DNA from: Flavobacteriia bacterium
Lineage (GTDB): Bacteria; Bacteroidota; Bacteroidia; Flavobacteriales; Schleiferiaceae
DNA: 64,000 nt
Direction: 5' to 3'
NCBI GenBank assembly: GCA_013373425.1
Contig: JABXHW010000030.1
Span: 42,836 to 106,835, forward strand
Positions within the stretch are counted from its first letter, which is position 1. The number at the start of each line of letters is the position of its first letter. This document shows, piece after piece, positions 48,332-58,071 of this stretch. The position numbers were made by a program, and so were the translations under genes. The notes beneath the pieces were generated by a model. That model was given only the letters and a program-made list of their open reading frames with translations, made no database searches and had not been told where the DNA came from.

Positions 48332-49638
48332 TCTGTATCGTCTTCATCCAACAACTTGGTCGGGAGGCTTTTTGTTGTCTGCAGACCCAGTTTCTTCATT
48401 TTCTCTGCACGTGTCACCAAATTGCCTCGGCCTGTATAGAGCTTGTTCCAAGCATCTTCGTATGTGCTTTGAGCCGTTTTCATTTGCTTGCCGAGCTTTT
48501 CCATTTCATCGACAAAGCCCACAAATTTATCGTACAACTTAGCGCCTTCGTTGGCTATGGCTTCGATATTTCTGCTTCGATTCTCTTGTTTCCATATCGA
48601 AGAAATAGTGCGAAGAGTTGCCAGTAGAGTGGTGGTGCTCACAATGACGATGTTCTTTTCCATCGCTTTCTGGTACAAGTTATTGTCGTTCTGCAAAGCT
48701 GCGTTGAATGCCCCTTCAATTGGTATGAAGAGAAGGACGAAGTCTGGGCTCTTATCTCCGTGCAAGTTTTGATACTCCTTCTTGCTAAGGCCGTCGATGT
48801 GTGCATACATTGCCAACAAGTGGTCCTTCAATGCCTTGTCTCTGTCTTCATCTGTTTCTGCGGAAACCAGACGTTCGTACGCTGTGAGGGTAACTTTGGA
48901 ATCTACAATGACATACTTTTCATCCGGGAGGTGAATCACTACATCGGGTTGCAATCTTCGACCATCCTCTGTGGTGTGACTCGACTGAGTTTCGAATTCT
49001 TTGCCCTCGGTCAATCCGGAAATCTCAAGTAGGCGTTTCAAGACAACTTCTCCCCAGTTCCCTTGCTTCTTCACATCACCTTTCAACGCTCTCGTAAGGT
49101 TGTTGGCCTCCTCCTGCAAACTTTGATTCTGCTCAACCAGCTTTTTAATCTCGGTACTCAAGGTGGTGCGTTCCGCGAGCCCTTTTTCATAGGTGTCTTG
49201 AACCTTCTTTTCAAAAGACTGAAGCTTTTCTTTGAGCGGGTTTAGCAAGTTACCGACTTCCACCTTGCTTTTTTCTTGAAAGCTCGCCGTGTTCTTTTCA
49301 AGGATCTCAGTGGCGGTGAGTTTGAATTGTTTGTAGAATTCATCTCTCAACTTTTCCATTTCCGATCCGTGCTCATCGATTCGTCTTTCAAAGTCTTTTC
49401 GCTCTTGCTCAAATGCCGAAATCTGACGATTGAGTTGTACGACTTCAGATCTCAATTTCTCGGCTTCTGCTTTTGCATCAGCAGCTTCCTTTACTTCTCG
49501 TTCGTACAATGCGGTACTCACCGTTGAAGATGAGACGGATTGAGCACCTTTCTTACCTATTCTATATCCAAACCAAACACCAAGAAGGGCGGCTACAGGA
49601 ATCATTATAGACAAAATGAGAAGCGCAACGTCGTTCAT
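48328..49638 (-). CDS. rmuC: DNA recombination protein RmuC
   Basis: N-terminal TM, coiled coil, KGDVKKQGNWGEVVLKRLLEISGLTEGKEFETQ, DSKVTLTAYERLV. Confidence 0.93.
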   Translation of the reverse strand: MNDVALLILSIMIPVAALLGVWFGYRIGKKGAQSVSSSTVSTALYEREVKEAADAKAEAEKLRSEVVQLNRQISAFEQERKDFERRIDEHGSEMEKLRDEFYKQFKLTATEILEKNTASFQEKSKVEVGNLLNPLKEKLQSFEKKVQDTYEKGLAERTTLSTEIKKLVEQNQSLQEEANNLTRALKGDVKKQGNWGEVVLKRLLEISGLTEGKEFETQSSHTTEDGRRLQPDVVIHLPDEKYVIVDSKVTLTAYERLVSAETDEDRDKALKDHLLAMYAHIDGLSKKEYQNLHGDKSPDFVLLFIPIEGAFNAALQNDNNLYQKAMEKNIVIVSTTTLLATLRTISSIWKQENRSRNIEAIANEGAKLYDKFVGFVDEMEKLGKQMKTAQSTYEDAWNKLYTGRGNLVTRAEKMKKLGLQTTKSLPTKLLDEDDTE

Positions 49639-49644
49639 GAAATT

Positions 49645-50364
49645 CTAAATCTTTGAGAATAAGTCGGGTTGAGAGGGAAGGCACCAGTCAATAGGTTTTC
49701 TTCCGGATTGTTGAAGGTACGCATTCGCTTCCACGAAATGGTCACATCCAATAAATCCTTTATGTGCCGATAATGGCGAAGGATGTGGAGCGCTGAGGAT
49801 GAGGTTAGACTCCGGTTGAATCAAAGCTCTTTTAGCTTCTGCATGGTTTCCCCACAACAAATACACGACGTGCTCGACATCTTGCAAGCAATCCAAGACG
49901 GCGTCAGTGTAATCTTGCCATCCTATTTTCGCATGACTCCCAGCTTTCCCAGCCTCGACGGTAAGACTTGTATTGAGAAGCAGCACGCCTTGTTCAGCCC
50001 AAGATGTGAGATTGCCATGGACGGGGATGGGGCAGTTTAACGATCTGTTTAACTCCTTGAAGATGTTTCTCAGGGAGGGTGGGGTTTTTACGCCCATGGG
50101 AACAGAAAAGCTCAACCCATGTGCTTGCCCTGGACCGTGATACGGATCTTGTCCGACGATGACCACCTTAACATCTTGTGGAGATACAAATTCAAGCGCC
50201 TTGAATACGTCTTCCTTTCGTGGATAAACCTTTGACTCATTGTAAACGTTATCAATGGAAGAGAACAATGTGGACCAATCTACCTCCGGATGTTTTGTAA
50301 GGATGGCATCCTTCCAGCGTTTTGGTTCGTATATGTAGAGTGGAGCTTGATGAGTTTGCATCAT
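49645..50364 (-). CDS. ung: Uracil-DNA glycosylase
   Basis: VVIVGQDPYHGPGQAHGLSFSVP; LLLNTSLTVEAGKAGSH; APHPSPLSAHKGF. Confidence 0.96.
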   Translation of the reverse strand: MMQTHQAPLYIYEPKRWKDAILTKHPEVDWSTLFSSIDNVYNESKVYPRKEDVFKALEFVSPQDVKVVIVGQDPYHGPGQAHGLSFSVPMGVKTPPSLRNIFKELNRSLNCPIPVHGNLTSWAEQGVLLLNTSLTVEAGKAGSHAKIGWQDYTDAVLDCLQDVEHVVYLLWGNHAEAKRALIQPESNLILSAPHPSPLSAHKGFIGCDHFVEANAYLQQSGRKPIDWCLPSQPDLFSKI

Positions 50365-50447
50365 CGATGAATGATTCGGACTACTATGGCTTATGCTATT
50401 TTAGCTACATTTGTCGTTGATACAAAAGAACAATTAAAAACACCATT

Positions 50448-50570
50448 ATGAAGCGTTTCGGAATTGTATTGATTGCTGTATTGGGATTGATTGCTGCTTC
50501 TTGTGCCTCGCACGAGCCATGCCCGGCTTTTAGTGACGCAGAACCAACCACACTAGATCAGAACGTTTAA
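50448..50570 (+). CDS. Small (40-aa) lipoprotein
   Basis: MKRFGIVLIAVLGLIAASCASHEPCPAFSDAEPTTLDQNV*; lipobox IAASC; TAATG junction with the next gene; preceded by TACATTTG at 50406-50413. Not in the ORF track (short). Confidence 0.7.
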   Translation: MKRFGIVLIAVLGLIAASCASHEPCPAFSDAEPTTLDQNV

Positions 50571-50908
50571 TGAAGTTTGCAGCTTCTCTCACCTCGCTTG
50601 AGGAGCTTGATAAATTGGACGCCCACTCGTCAAACGGAGAGGGTGTTCTCATTTATAAGCACAGCACGAGGTGTTTCATTTCCACGATGGCTCAACGCCG
50701 CTTAGCTGAGTGGGATCAGGAGAAGATGCCGATATATTATTTGGACCTACTTCGGTATCGAGAGGTTTCAAATGAAGTGGCAAAAAGATACCATGTGATT
50801 CATCAATCGCCACAGCTCATCCTCGTAAAAGACGGTAAAAGAGTGGTAGATGCATCGCACGAAGGAATAAGCGCCGATGTGATTAGTAGTTGGTTGAATA
50901 ATGATTAG
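50570..50908 (+). CDS. ytxJ: YtxJ-like (bacillithiol-associated) thioredoxin-fold protein
   Basis: LIYKHSTRCFISTMAQRRL...YLDLLRYREVSNEVAKRYHVIHQSPQLILVKDGK. Confidence 0.85.
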   Translation: MKFAASLTSLEELDKLDAHSSNGEGVLIYKHSTRCFISTMAQRRLAEWDQEKMPIYYLDLLRYREVSNEVAKRYHVIHQSPQLILVKDGKRVVDASHEGISADVISSWLNND

Positions 50909-51671
50909 AAGGTTCGTCATCGCTTTACTTTTCTTCTCGACAAGCCTCATGGCTCAGTACGAGACGGAACAGGATGTGGCGAGATTCGTCTACCGAGATC
51001 AATATTCAATCGGTGTAATGCTCCACACGGGAAGCTTGTGGCCAGGAGTTAATTTCCGCAGACTCTACTGGGCCGATGGATTTAGAAAGTGGGGATATGA
51101 AATCGATTACACTGCGTATCGACATCCACGAGAAATCAAATTCCCTGCTCAGAGTTTCTTGGGTTCTTCAAGAAGCTTTACTTACGGTAAAATCAATGAC
51201 TTCTTCGCCTTTCGCGGAGGATATGGTAGAGAACGTGTTTTGTATGATAAACGCGATCAAGGCAGTATCTCTATCTCGCTTGAAACCTTTGGGGGAGTTT
51301 CCTTAGGATTCTTGAAACCGATATATGTGGAGACGAGAAGAACTTCAGATGACGGCGCTTACATCGAGCAAACCGAGCGATACGATCCAGACATACACGA
51401 CAATGTGACAATTTTCGGAGAGGCTCCTTACTTCACTGGGTTCAATGAAACACAGCTCCGCCCCGGAGTTTATGGAAAAGTGGGAGTCAGCTTCGATTAC
51501 AATTTCTTAGATCAAAGAATCACCAGTATGGAAGTGGGAAGCATCTTCGATTTCTATCCAGATTGGTCGAACCTTACCAGTGGTGAAGGTGTTCCCGTTC
51601 TAGCGAGGGTGGACAACCCCACACTTTGGTGGCAGATCTATGTGAGCTTCAATTTTGGAAATAAGTGGTAA
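50901..51671 (+). CDS. Hypothetical outer-membrane-type protein
   Basis: 256 aa; signal peptide; beta-strand-rich; C-term YVSFNFGNKW. Confidence 0.6.
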   Translation: MIRRFVIALLFFSTSLMAQYETEQDVARFVYRDQYSIGVMLHTGSLWPGVNFRRLYWADGFRKWGYEIDYTAYRHPREIKFPAQSFLGSSRSFTYGKINDFFAFRGGYGRERVLYDKRDQGSISISLETFGGVSLGFLKPIYVETRRTSDDGAYIEQTERYDPDIHDNVTIFGEAPYFTGFNETQLRPGVYGKVGVSFDYNFLDQRITSMEVGSIFDFYPDWSNLTSGEGVPVLARVDNPTLWWQIYVSFNFGNKW

Positions 51672-51679
51672 GAGAATAA

Positions 51680-52558
51680 ATGGAAACGAAGGCGAATACA
51701 GCAGAGAAAACCACTCGTACAGCAAAGCCGAAATGGCTGAGAGTAAAACTCCCAACAGGAGGAGAATACAAGAGTGTTCGAAAGCTTGTAGATAACTACG
51801 ACCTACACACAATTTGCGAAAGCGGTCACTGTCCGAACATGGGAGAATGTTGGGGCGCAGGTACTGCTACTTTTATGATTGCTGGAAACACATGCACACG
51901 TTCATGTGGATTCTGTAACGTGGCAACTGGTCGGCCAGACTCTATTGACTGGGACGAGCCGGAGCGCGTGGCGCGAAGTGTAAGGTTGATGAAAGTGAAG
52001 CACTGTGTACTTACTTCAGTAGACCGTGATGACTTGGCAGATGGTGGTTCTATCTTGTGGGCAGAGACCGTTAAGGCGGTGAGAAGAATGAGCCCAGGAA
52101 CAACCATGGAAACCCTAATTCCGGATTTTCAGGGTATCACGAGAAACATCGATCGCATTGTGGAAGCGAATCCAGAAATCGTTTCTCACAACATCGAAAC
52201 CGTACGTCGATTGACTCGAAAAGTGCGTATTCAGGCCAAATACGACCGTAGTATTGAGGTTCTACGCTACTTAAAAGAGCAGGGAATCCACAGAACGAAG
52301 TCGGGAATTATGCTCGGACTCGGAGAAACTGAAGATGAGGTAATTGAGGCTTTACGGGACTTGAGAGCGGCAAATGTAGATATTGTTACACTTGGGCAGT
52401 ACCTACAGCCAACCCCAAAGCACCTTCCTGTCGTAAGCTTTATAGAACCTGAAATGTTCGACAAGTACAAAGAAATTGGCTTGGAGATGGGATTTAAATA
52501 TGTGGAGAGTGGCCCATTAGTGCGCTCTTCTTACCACGCTGAAAAACATCTTGTGTAA
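51680..52558 (+). CDS. lipA: Lipoyl synthase
   Basis: [47 protein letters not shown]. Confidence 0.97.
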   Translation: METKANTAEKTTRTAKPKWLRVKLPTGGEYKSVRKLVDNYDLHTICESGHCPNMGECWGAGTATFMIAGNTCTRSCGFCNVATGRPDSIDWDEPERVARSVRLMKVKHCVLTSVDRDDLADGGSILWAETVKAVRRMSPGTTMETLIPDFQGITRNIDRIVEANPEIVSHNIETVRRLTRKVRIQAKYDRSIEVLRYLKEQGIHRTKSGIMLGLGETEDEVIEALRDLRAANVDIVTLGQYLQPTPKHLPVVSFIEPEMFDKYKEIGLEMGFKYVESGPLVRSSYHAEKHLV

Positions 52559-52640
52559 ATCAGCTGTTAAGATTGCTGTATGCAACGTACATTTTTAACT
52601 ATTTTTAACGCCTCAGAATCGCGATAACAAGAATTTGTCT

Positions 52641-55600
52641 ATGAAAAAAGGACGTTTACTCACTGGTATTGTTGCAGTTGGAGTTGTTGGGACGGCCGCT
52701 ATCCTCGCTAATGGGGAAGAGGCACGTTACACGCCACTCTCAACTTCAGATAATGTTGAGGCCATTGCTGGCGCTGCTGAATACCTGCACATGTTGAGAG
52801 CAAACCCTGAAACTGGTGAAGTTTCCCTCGCAGAGGTTATGGCTGCTCGTACTCAGGCACAGAACATGCCTTCTTCTAAAACTCTTAACCTTCAATGGGA
52901 GAGCCTCGGACCAGCTAACGCAGGTGGTCGTGCAAGAGCACTGCTCATTGATAAGGACTCATCAAATATTGTTTACGCAGGTTCTGTGAGTGGCGGTTTG
53001 TTCCGTTCACGCACAGGTGGTTCTTCTTGGGAAGTGGTTAGCGACCCAACGAGTAACCTAGCTGTTGTATCCATCACTCAAGCTGCCAATGGTGATATCT
53101 ATTACGGCACAGGCGAGTGGCCATTCATCTCTTACGGAGGTGGTGGTGCTGCATCTACACCAGCATTCATTGGTGGTGGTATTTACAAGAGTACAGACAA
53201 TGGAAAGACTTTCTCAGTTCTTCAAAGTACTCAGCCTTCTAGCAATACACCAAACGATAACTGGTCTGCTGTAGGTGATATGGGTGCAGATCCAACGGAT
53301 GGGGACGTAATTTATGCTGCAACTCCAGCTGGGGTTCGCAAAACAACTGACGGTGGTGACAGTTGGACCGTTGTAATGTCGGGCTTCTGTCGCGATCTCT
53401 TCGTAGACCAAAACGGTGCAGTTTATGCAGACGTTGGAAACCGCTTGATGTTCTCTGCTTCAGGTGATGCAGGAACATTTAACGAATTGTCAACTGGTGC
53501 AGGTGGTGCTGGTACACTTCCACGTTCAGGTGGTCGTATGCGTATCGCCGTTTCACCACAAGATGCAAATTATATCTATGTAGTTCAGCTTCAAGGTAGC
53601 GCCCTCAAGGCGGTTTACCGTTCAATTGATGGCGGTTCAACATGGACTCAAATTGGACAGAAAGGTCAGCAGTTCGACCCAATGTGTAGCGGTACGCGTT
53701 GCCAAGGTACTTACGACTTACTCTTCGCGGTCAGTGCGAAAGACAAAGACCGTATCTGGATGGGAGGTATCACTGTGTGGACTTGGAAAGCGGGTCAGTG
53801 GAGCCAGGTGAATACCACAGGTTCTGCTCCAGGTAATCCGTTCTACATTCACTCGGATGTTCACGAATTGATTAGTGATCCAAAGAACCCTGATGTTCTA
53901 TGGTGTGCTACTGACGGTGGATTGTTTAAGTCGAACGACCACGGCGTAACTTGGGTTGAGAGAAACCTCGAGTTCCGTACACTTCAATTCTACAAGTTTG
54001 GTGTTGGTGAAGACCGTAGCCTTATCGGTGGTACCCAAGATAATGGTACTCAGTTGATGGACGGTTCACAGAACTTTTCAAACTACGCTACTCGCGTGCT
54101 CATCAACGGCGCTGTTGCCGATGGCGGTGAAGCAGACATTTCTTGGTTGTCTCCTAAAGTGATGTTCGGTGAAAACCAGAATGGTGATTTGGGTAGATCT
54201 GAAAATAACGGTGAGAGCTTCTCACGATTCTTTGAAGGAAACATGTTGGCAGGTGCACAACCTTTCAACGGAGCATTCTCTAACTGGATTATGCCTTACG
54301 AGTTGTACGAGACTACAAACGATCCTTTGTCAACCGACAGTGTATTGTTCTATGCATTCCCTGCTTCTCAAAGTTTAGGATTCGGTAACGGTACAGATGT
54401 ATCGTTCTCATCAACTCTTGCTCGTCCTTATGCTCCAGCAGTATTCCAGGCAGGTTCATTCCGCATCGTGAGTGGTGGCCTAACGGTTACTTCTGATGCA
54501 GCAGGTAACCTTTCTGGTGACGGAACAGGTACTTTTGATGCGTCTACTGGTGCTTACAGTGTGACCTTCAACCAAGCTCCTTTGGCTGAAATCGTAATTA
54601 GCTGTGATGTTTCTTACCCAGCAGGTTCAGAAATCAGCTTGGCTAGTAATATCGCTGCACTTCCATACAATTACACGCTTCCTGTAACGGTGAATCCTGA
54701 TGATTCATTGATGGTTCAGGACCCTGTACAGAGTATGCTTATCACTGGTTTGACATCTTATGACAGCTTCGGCGGTAGAGTTACTGGTGGTATCTGGATG
54801 ACGCGTGAAGCACACGACTTCTCTAAGACTCCAAACTGGTTCAAGATTGGTCAGTTGAATAACGGCGAAACGCCACTTAGCATGACTATCTCTGCTGATG
54901 GCGATATTTGCTATATCGGTACAACAAGCGGTAACGTTTGGAGATTGTCGAATATCAACGCTGCTCGTTCTGATTCAGACGATATTCTTCTCAATCCGAA
55001 TTCAAACCCAACGGTTGATGTGGATATGATTCGCAGCTTCGGTGGTACCGTAACAGATGTGGCCGTTGATCCAAACAACAACGACCGTGTTCTTGTAACT
55101 CTTGGTGGTTACGGTAACGGTTCACGTGTTTACTATTCAACGAATGCAACTGGAGCTTCTCCAACCTTCGTAGCTAAGCACTCTAACTTGCCACAAATGC
55201 CAGTTTATTGTGGATTGTTCGACAAGAACAACCCGAGCGCTGTGATTGTGGGTACAGAACTAGGTGTTTATTCTTTGGATAACATCGACGGAGCTTCACC
55301 TCAGTGGGCTGACGAAAACAACGGACTTCCACAAGTGGCTGTCTTCGAAATGGAGCAGTACCGTACAGACAAGTTGAGCCCAGACACTGCTAATACAGTG
55401 GTTGATGGTGACATCTACTTGGCTACTCACGGTCGTGGATTCTTCCGTACTGGTTCTACTACAGTGAACCGTCCAGTATCTGTTGAAGAGAATGAATTGG
55501 AGTTCGCAACTCGCGAAGACCTTAACGTATTCCCGAACCCAACTCGTGGAAATACCAACATTCAAATCGACTTGACTGAAACAGTTGACGTGAACGTGAT

Positions 55601-55769
55601 TGTACGCGACCTCAACGGTAAGACGGTAATCAATAGAAACATGGGTCGCATGAGCGCAGGTAACCACGACATTCCAATGTCTATGGGTTGGTTGAACTCT
55701 GGCGTATATATCATCTCTGTTGAGATGGGTGACCGTGTTCAAACCGGAAAAGTTGTTCTACAGCGATAA
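52641..55769 (+). CDS. T9SS-secreted BNR/VPS10-type beta-propeller protein
   Basis: Repeated S.DGG.TW-like Asp-box motifs (SIDGGSTWTQIG, TTDGGDSWTVV, SNDHGVTWVE); C-term VFPNPTRGNTNIQIDLTE...GVYIISVEMGDRVQTGKVVLQR; start moved to ATG 52641. Confidence 0.88.
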   Translation: MKKGRLLTGIVAVGVVGTAAILANGEEARYTPLSTSDNVEAIAGAAEYLHMLRANPETGEVSLAEVMAARTQAQNMPSSKTLNLQWESLGPANAGGRARALLIDKDSSNIVYAGSVSGGLFRSRTGGSSWEVVSDPTSNLAVVSITQAANGDIYYGTGEWPFISYGGGGAASTPAFIGGGIYKSTDNGKTFSVLQSTQPSSNTPNDNWSAVGDMGADPTDGDVIYAATPAGVRKTTDGGDSWTVVMSGFCRDLFVDQNGAVYADVGNRLMFSASGDAGTFNELSTGAGGAGTLPRSGGRMRIAVSPQDANYIYVVQLQGSALKAVYRSIDGGSTWTQIGQKGQQFDPMCSGTRCQGTYDLLFAVSAKDKDRIWMGGITVWTWKAGQWSQVNTTGSAPGNPFYIHSDVHELISDPKNPDVLWCATDGGLFKSNDHGVTWVERNLEFRTLQFYKFGVGEDRSLIGGTQDNGTQLMDGSQNFSNYATRVLINGAVADGGEADISWLSPKVMFGENQNGDLGRSENNGESFSRFFEGNMLAGAQPFNGAFSNWIMPYELYETTNDPLSTDSVLFYAFPASQSLGFGNGTDVSFSSTLARPYAPAVFQAGSFRIVSGGLTVTSDAAGNLSGDGTGTFDASTGAYSVTFNQAPLAEIVISCDVSYPAGSEISLASNIAALPYNYTLPVTVNPDDSLMVQDPVQSMLITGLTSYDSFGGRVTGGIWMTREAHDFSKTPNWFKIGQLNNGETPLSMTISADGDICYIGTTSGNVWRLSNINAARSDSDDILLNPNSNPTVDVDMIRSFGGTVTDVAVDPNNNDRVLVTLGGYGNGSRVYYSTNATGASPTFVAKHSNLPQMPVYCGLFDKNNPSAVIVGTELGVYSLDNIDGASPQWADENNGLPQVAVFEMEQYRTDKLSPDTANTVVDGDIYLATHGRGFFRTGSTTVNRPVSVEENELEFATREDLNVFPNPTRGNTNIQIDLTETVDVNVIVRDLNGKTVINRNMGRMSAGNHDIPMSMGWLNSGVYIISVEMGDRVQTGKVVLQR

Positions 55770-55794
55770 GCTGACGCGATAACTGAATATGAGA

Positions 55795-55828
55795 AGAGCT
55801 GTCCACTTGGGCAGCTCTTTTTTTATTC
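55795..55828 (+). terminator. Rho-independent terminator
   Basis: agagctgtcc-actt-gggcagctct followed by TTTTTT. Confidence 0.85.
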
Positions 55829-55873
55829 CCGAACTGCCTATTCCTTACTTTTGTTTACTCGCAAACACAGGCT

Positions 55874-56860
55874 ATGATTAGAGTTGGTATCAACGGTTTC
55901 GGTCGGATTGGACGAATGTTCTATCGCATTGCATCGCAAACCCCAGGAGTCGAAGTAGTTCAGGTCAATGATTTGGCCGATACACACGTTTTAGCGCACT
56001 TGCTCAAGTACGATAGTGTACATGGACATTTCCCACTCGAAGTGAGCTCAGAGGGCGAAATTATTCGCGCTGGAGACTCGATAACTCGAGTGACCCACGA
56101 GGCAAGTCCAACTGATATCACTTGGTCCGAGGTAGATGTCGTTTTAGAATCTACGGGCAAGTTCAAAACGGAAGCAGAATTAAACGGCCACCGTCAGAAT
56201 GGCGTGAAGCGGGTGGTGCTTAGCGCGCCGTCGAATGATCCCAATATTCCAATGGTGGTACTCGGTGTGAATGATGCAGTCCTTGATTCCAATCCAGTCA
56301 TCATTTCGAACGCCTCTTGTACGACCAATTGTGCCGCACCAATGATCAAGCTGATGTTAGAGAACTTTGGGGTAGAGCACGCTTACATTACCACTGTTCA
56401 CAGCTTTACCAGCGATCAGCGATTGCATGATGCTCCGCATTCTGATTTGCGGAGAGCGCGTGCAGCAACTTTGTCGATGGTTCCAACTACCACGGGAGCA
56501 GCGAAGGCACTGGGAACTATCTTCCCTACGCTTGAAGGTAAAATGGGAGGTTGCGGAATACGCGTTCCTGTACCCGACGGATCATTGACGGATATTACAC
56601 TAACCGTTCAGAAGGACACCACGATTCAGGAGGTCAATCAGATATTTAAAGAAGCAGCCGAGGTTGAGCTGAAAGGTATTCTTGGCTATACAGAAGACCC
56701 ATTGGTTTCCGCTGATATCGTCGGATTGAAGAACAGTTGTCTGTTCGACGAGCAACTCACTAGCGTACTTGGCCGACAAGTTAAAATTGTGGGTTGGTAC
56801 GACAATGAGGTCGGCTACAGCAACCGATTGATGGATCTAATTCAGAGAATCCTTCCTTAA
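55874..56860 (+). CDS. gap: Type I glyceraldehyde-3-phosphate dehydrogenase
   Basis: MIRVGINGFGRIGR; SNASCTTNCAAP; WYDNEVGYSNRLMDL. Confidence 0.95.
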   Translation: MIRVGINGFGRIGRMFYRIASQTPGVEVVQVNDLADTHVLAHLLKYDSVHGHFPLEVSSEGEIIRAGDSITRVTHEASPTDITWSEVDVVLESTGKFKTEAELNGHRQNGVKRVVLSAPSNDPNIPMVVLGVNDAVLDSNPVIISNASCTTNCAAPMIKLMLENFGVEHAYITTVHSFTSDQRLHDAPHSDLRRARAATLSMVPTTTGAAKALGTIFPTLEGKMGGCGIRVPVPDGSLTDITLTVQKDTTIQEVNQIFKEAAEVELKGILGYTEDPLVSADIVGLKNSCLFDEQLTSVLGRQVKIVGWYDNEVGYSNRLMDLIQRILP

Positions 56861-58071
56861 AGGATTTGCGATAGCTTTCGGTCAAGACCTTCTCCATGTA
56901 GGTCAATCCCCAGAATAACACCTCTTGGGTCGATGAGAATGGTTCTAGGAATGTTCTCTACGCCATAGTCGAGTACGATCTGTGAATCCCATCCATTCAT
57001 GTCAGATACATGATTTGGCCACGTCATACCGTCTTCTTCAATGGCTGCTCGCCAAGCCGTTTTCAAAAGCATTTCGCTTTGTCCATCGCCACCGTCTAAG
57101 TTCACGCTGAACACCTCAAAGTTGCGATCGCCATACTTCTCATACATCTCTGCGAGGTGCAAATGGTTCTGACGGCAGGGTCCACAATCGAGTTTCCAGA
57201 ACTCAATCAACACGACATTTCCACGAAGACTTTTCAAAGTCATTTCTTCACCCGATGGGTTTGTAGAAGTTATCGATGGCGCCAACTCACCTGGCTCCAT
57301 ATTTCTAGAGGCTTGAAGGATAAGTCGACGACGCTCCACTGTGCGTCTGAGATTCACCACATCCTTATGAAACCAGTCGAATAGTGGATGGTTGGCCTTG
57401 TCTGTGCTACCAATTCCATTGTCAAGCGCCAAGTAATATGGATACTCTTGTTCAACAGGTAATACTCTATGTTGACCGATGTAATGCATGAAAGCAAAGA
57501 CGTTCACCAATTGTGTGGTGTCCGCTTTAATCATGCTTTTCAATGAATCTTGATGATAGAGGAAGGTCTCAATATCACTCTCGTGATAATGCTGAAGCAG
57601 GGAATCCTTCCGAGGATCAACCGTTCTGAGATTTACGATGCGCTGACGCAGCATGTCAATCGAATCCAAATGCGCAATGGTTCTAGCCATCAACATGTGC
57701 ATTCCTCTGAGCTTCTTTGAATCTTTGTTTCCTTCCACTTGATAGTGAAGCGGACTTGCATTCAAATCAACATTGGAAATGGAGATCTCATCACCCACGC
57801 TGGCTTGGAAGCGGAGGATTTGCTCTCCTGGGAATTTGATTTGATAGAAACCGTAGGGAAGAGCCGCTGAAATATCACCAGATGCCTTTCCGCCTTCGAA
57901 ACGAAGAGTGTCTACAATATTGAGACTGTCACCCGTAAAGTGCTGCACAAAGGCAATATCGTCGTATTCAGCTGAAACCTCAACGTGAAAGGTCTCACCT
58001 GTTTTTTCAGAATTGTCGCAAGCAGTAAGTAGTAGTCCTGTGGAAAAAGCGAGTAGAAGTCCTTTTCTCAT
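56857..58071 (-). CDS. TlpA-like thioredoxin-fold lipoprotein
   Basis: 404 aa; lipobox LLTACD; IEFWKLDCGPCRQNHLHLAEMYEKY. Confidence 0.85.
   Translation of the reverse strand: MRKGLLLAFSTGLLLTACDNSEKTGETFHVEVSAEYDDIAFVQHFTGDSLNIVDTLRFEGGKASGDISAALPYGFYQIKFPGEQILRFQASVGDEISISNVDLNASPLHYQVEGNKDSKKLRGMHMLMARTIAHLDSIDMLRQRIVNLRTVDPRKDSLLQHYHESDIETFLYHQDSLKSMIKADTTQLVNVFAFMHYIGQHRVLPVEQEYPYYLALDNGIGSTDKANHPLFDWFHKDVVNLRRTVERRRLILQASRNMEPGELAPSITSTNPSGEEMTLKSLRGNVVLIEFWKLDCGPCRQNHLHLAEMYEKYGDRNFEVFSVNLDGGDGQSEMLLKTAWRAAIEEDGMTWPNHVSDMNGWDSQIVLDYGVENIPRTILIDPRGVILGIDLHGEGLDRKLSQIL

Noticed and set aside
55296-55742. 148-aa minus-strand ORF
   Set aside because: Antisense to the T9SS beta-propeller gene; His/Thr/Val-rich shadow translation.
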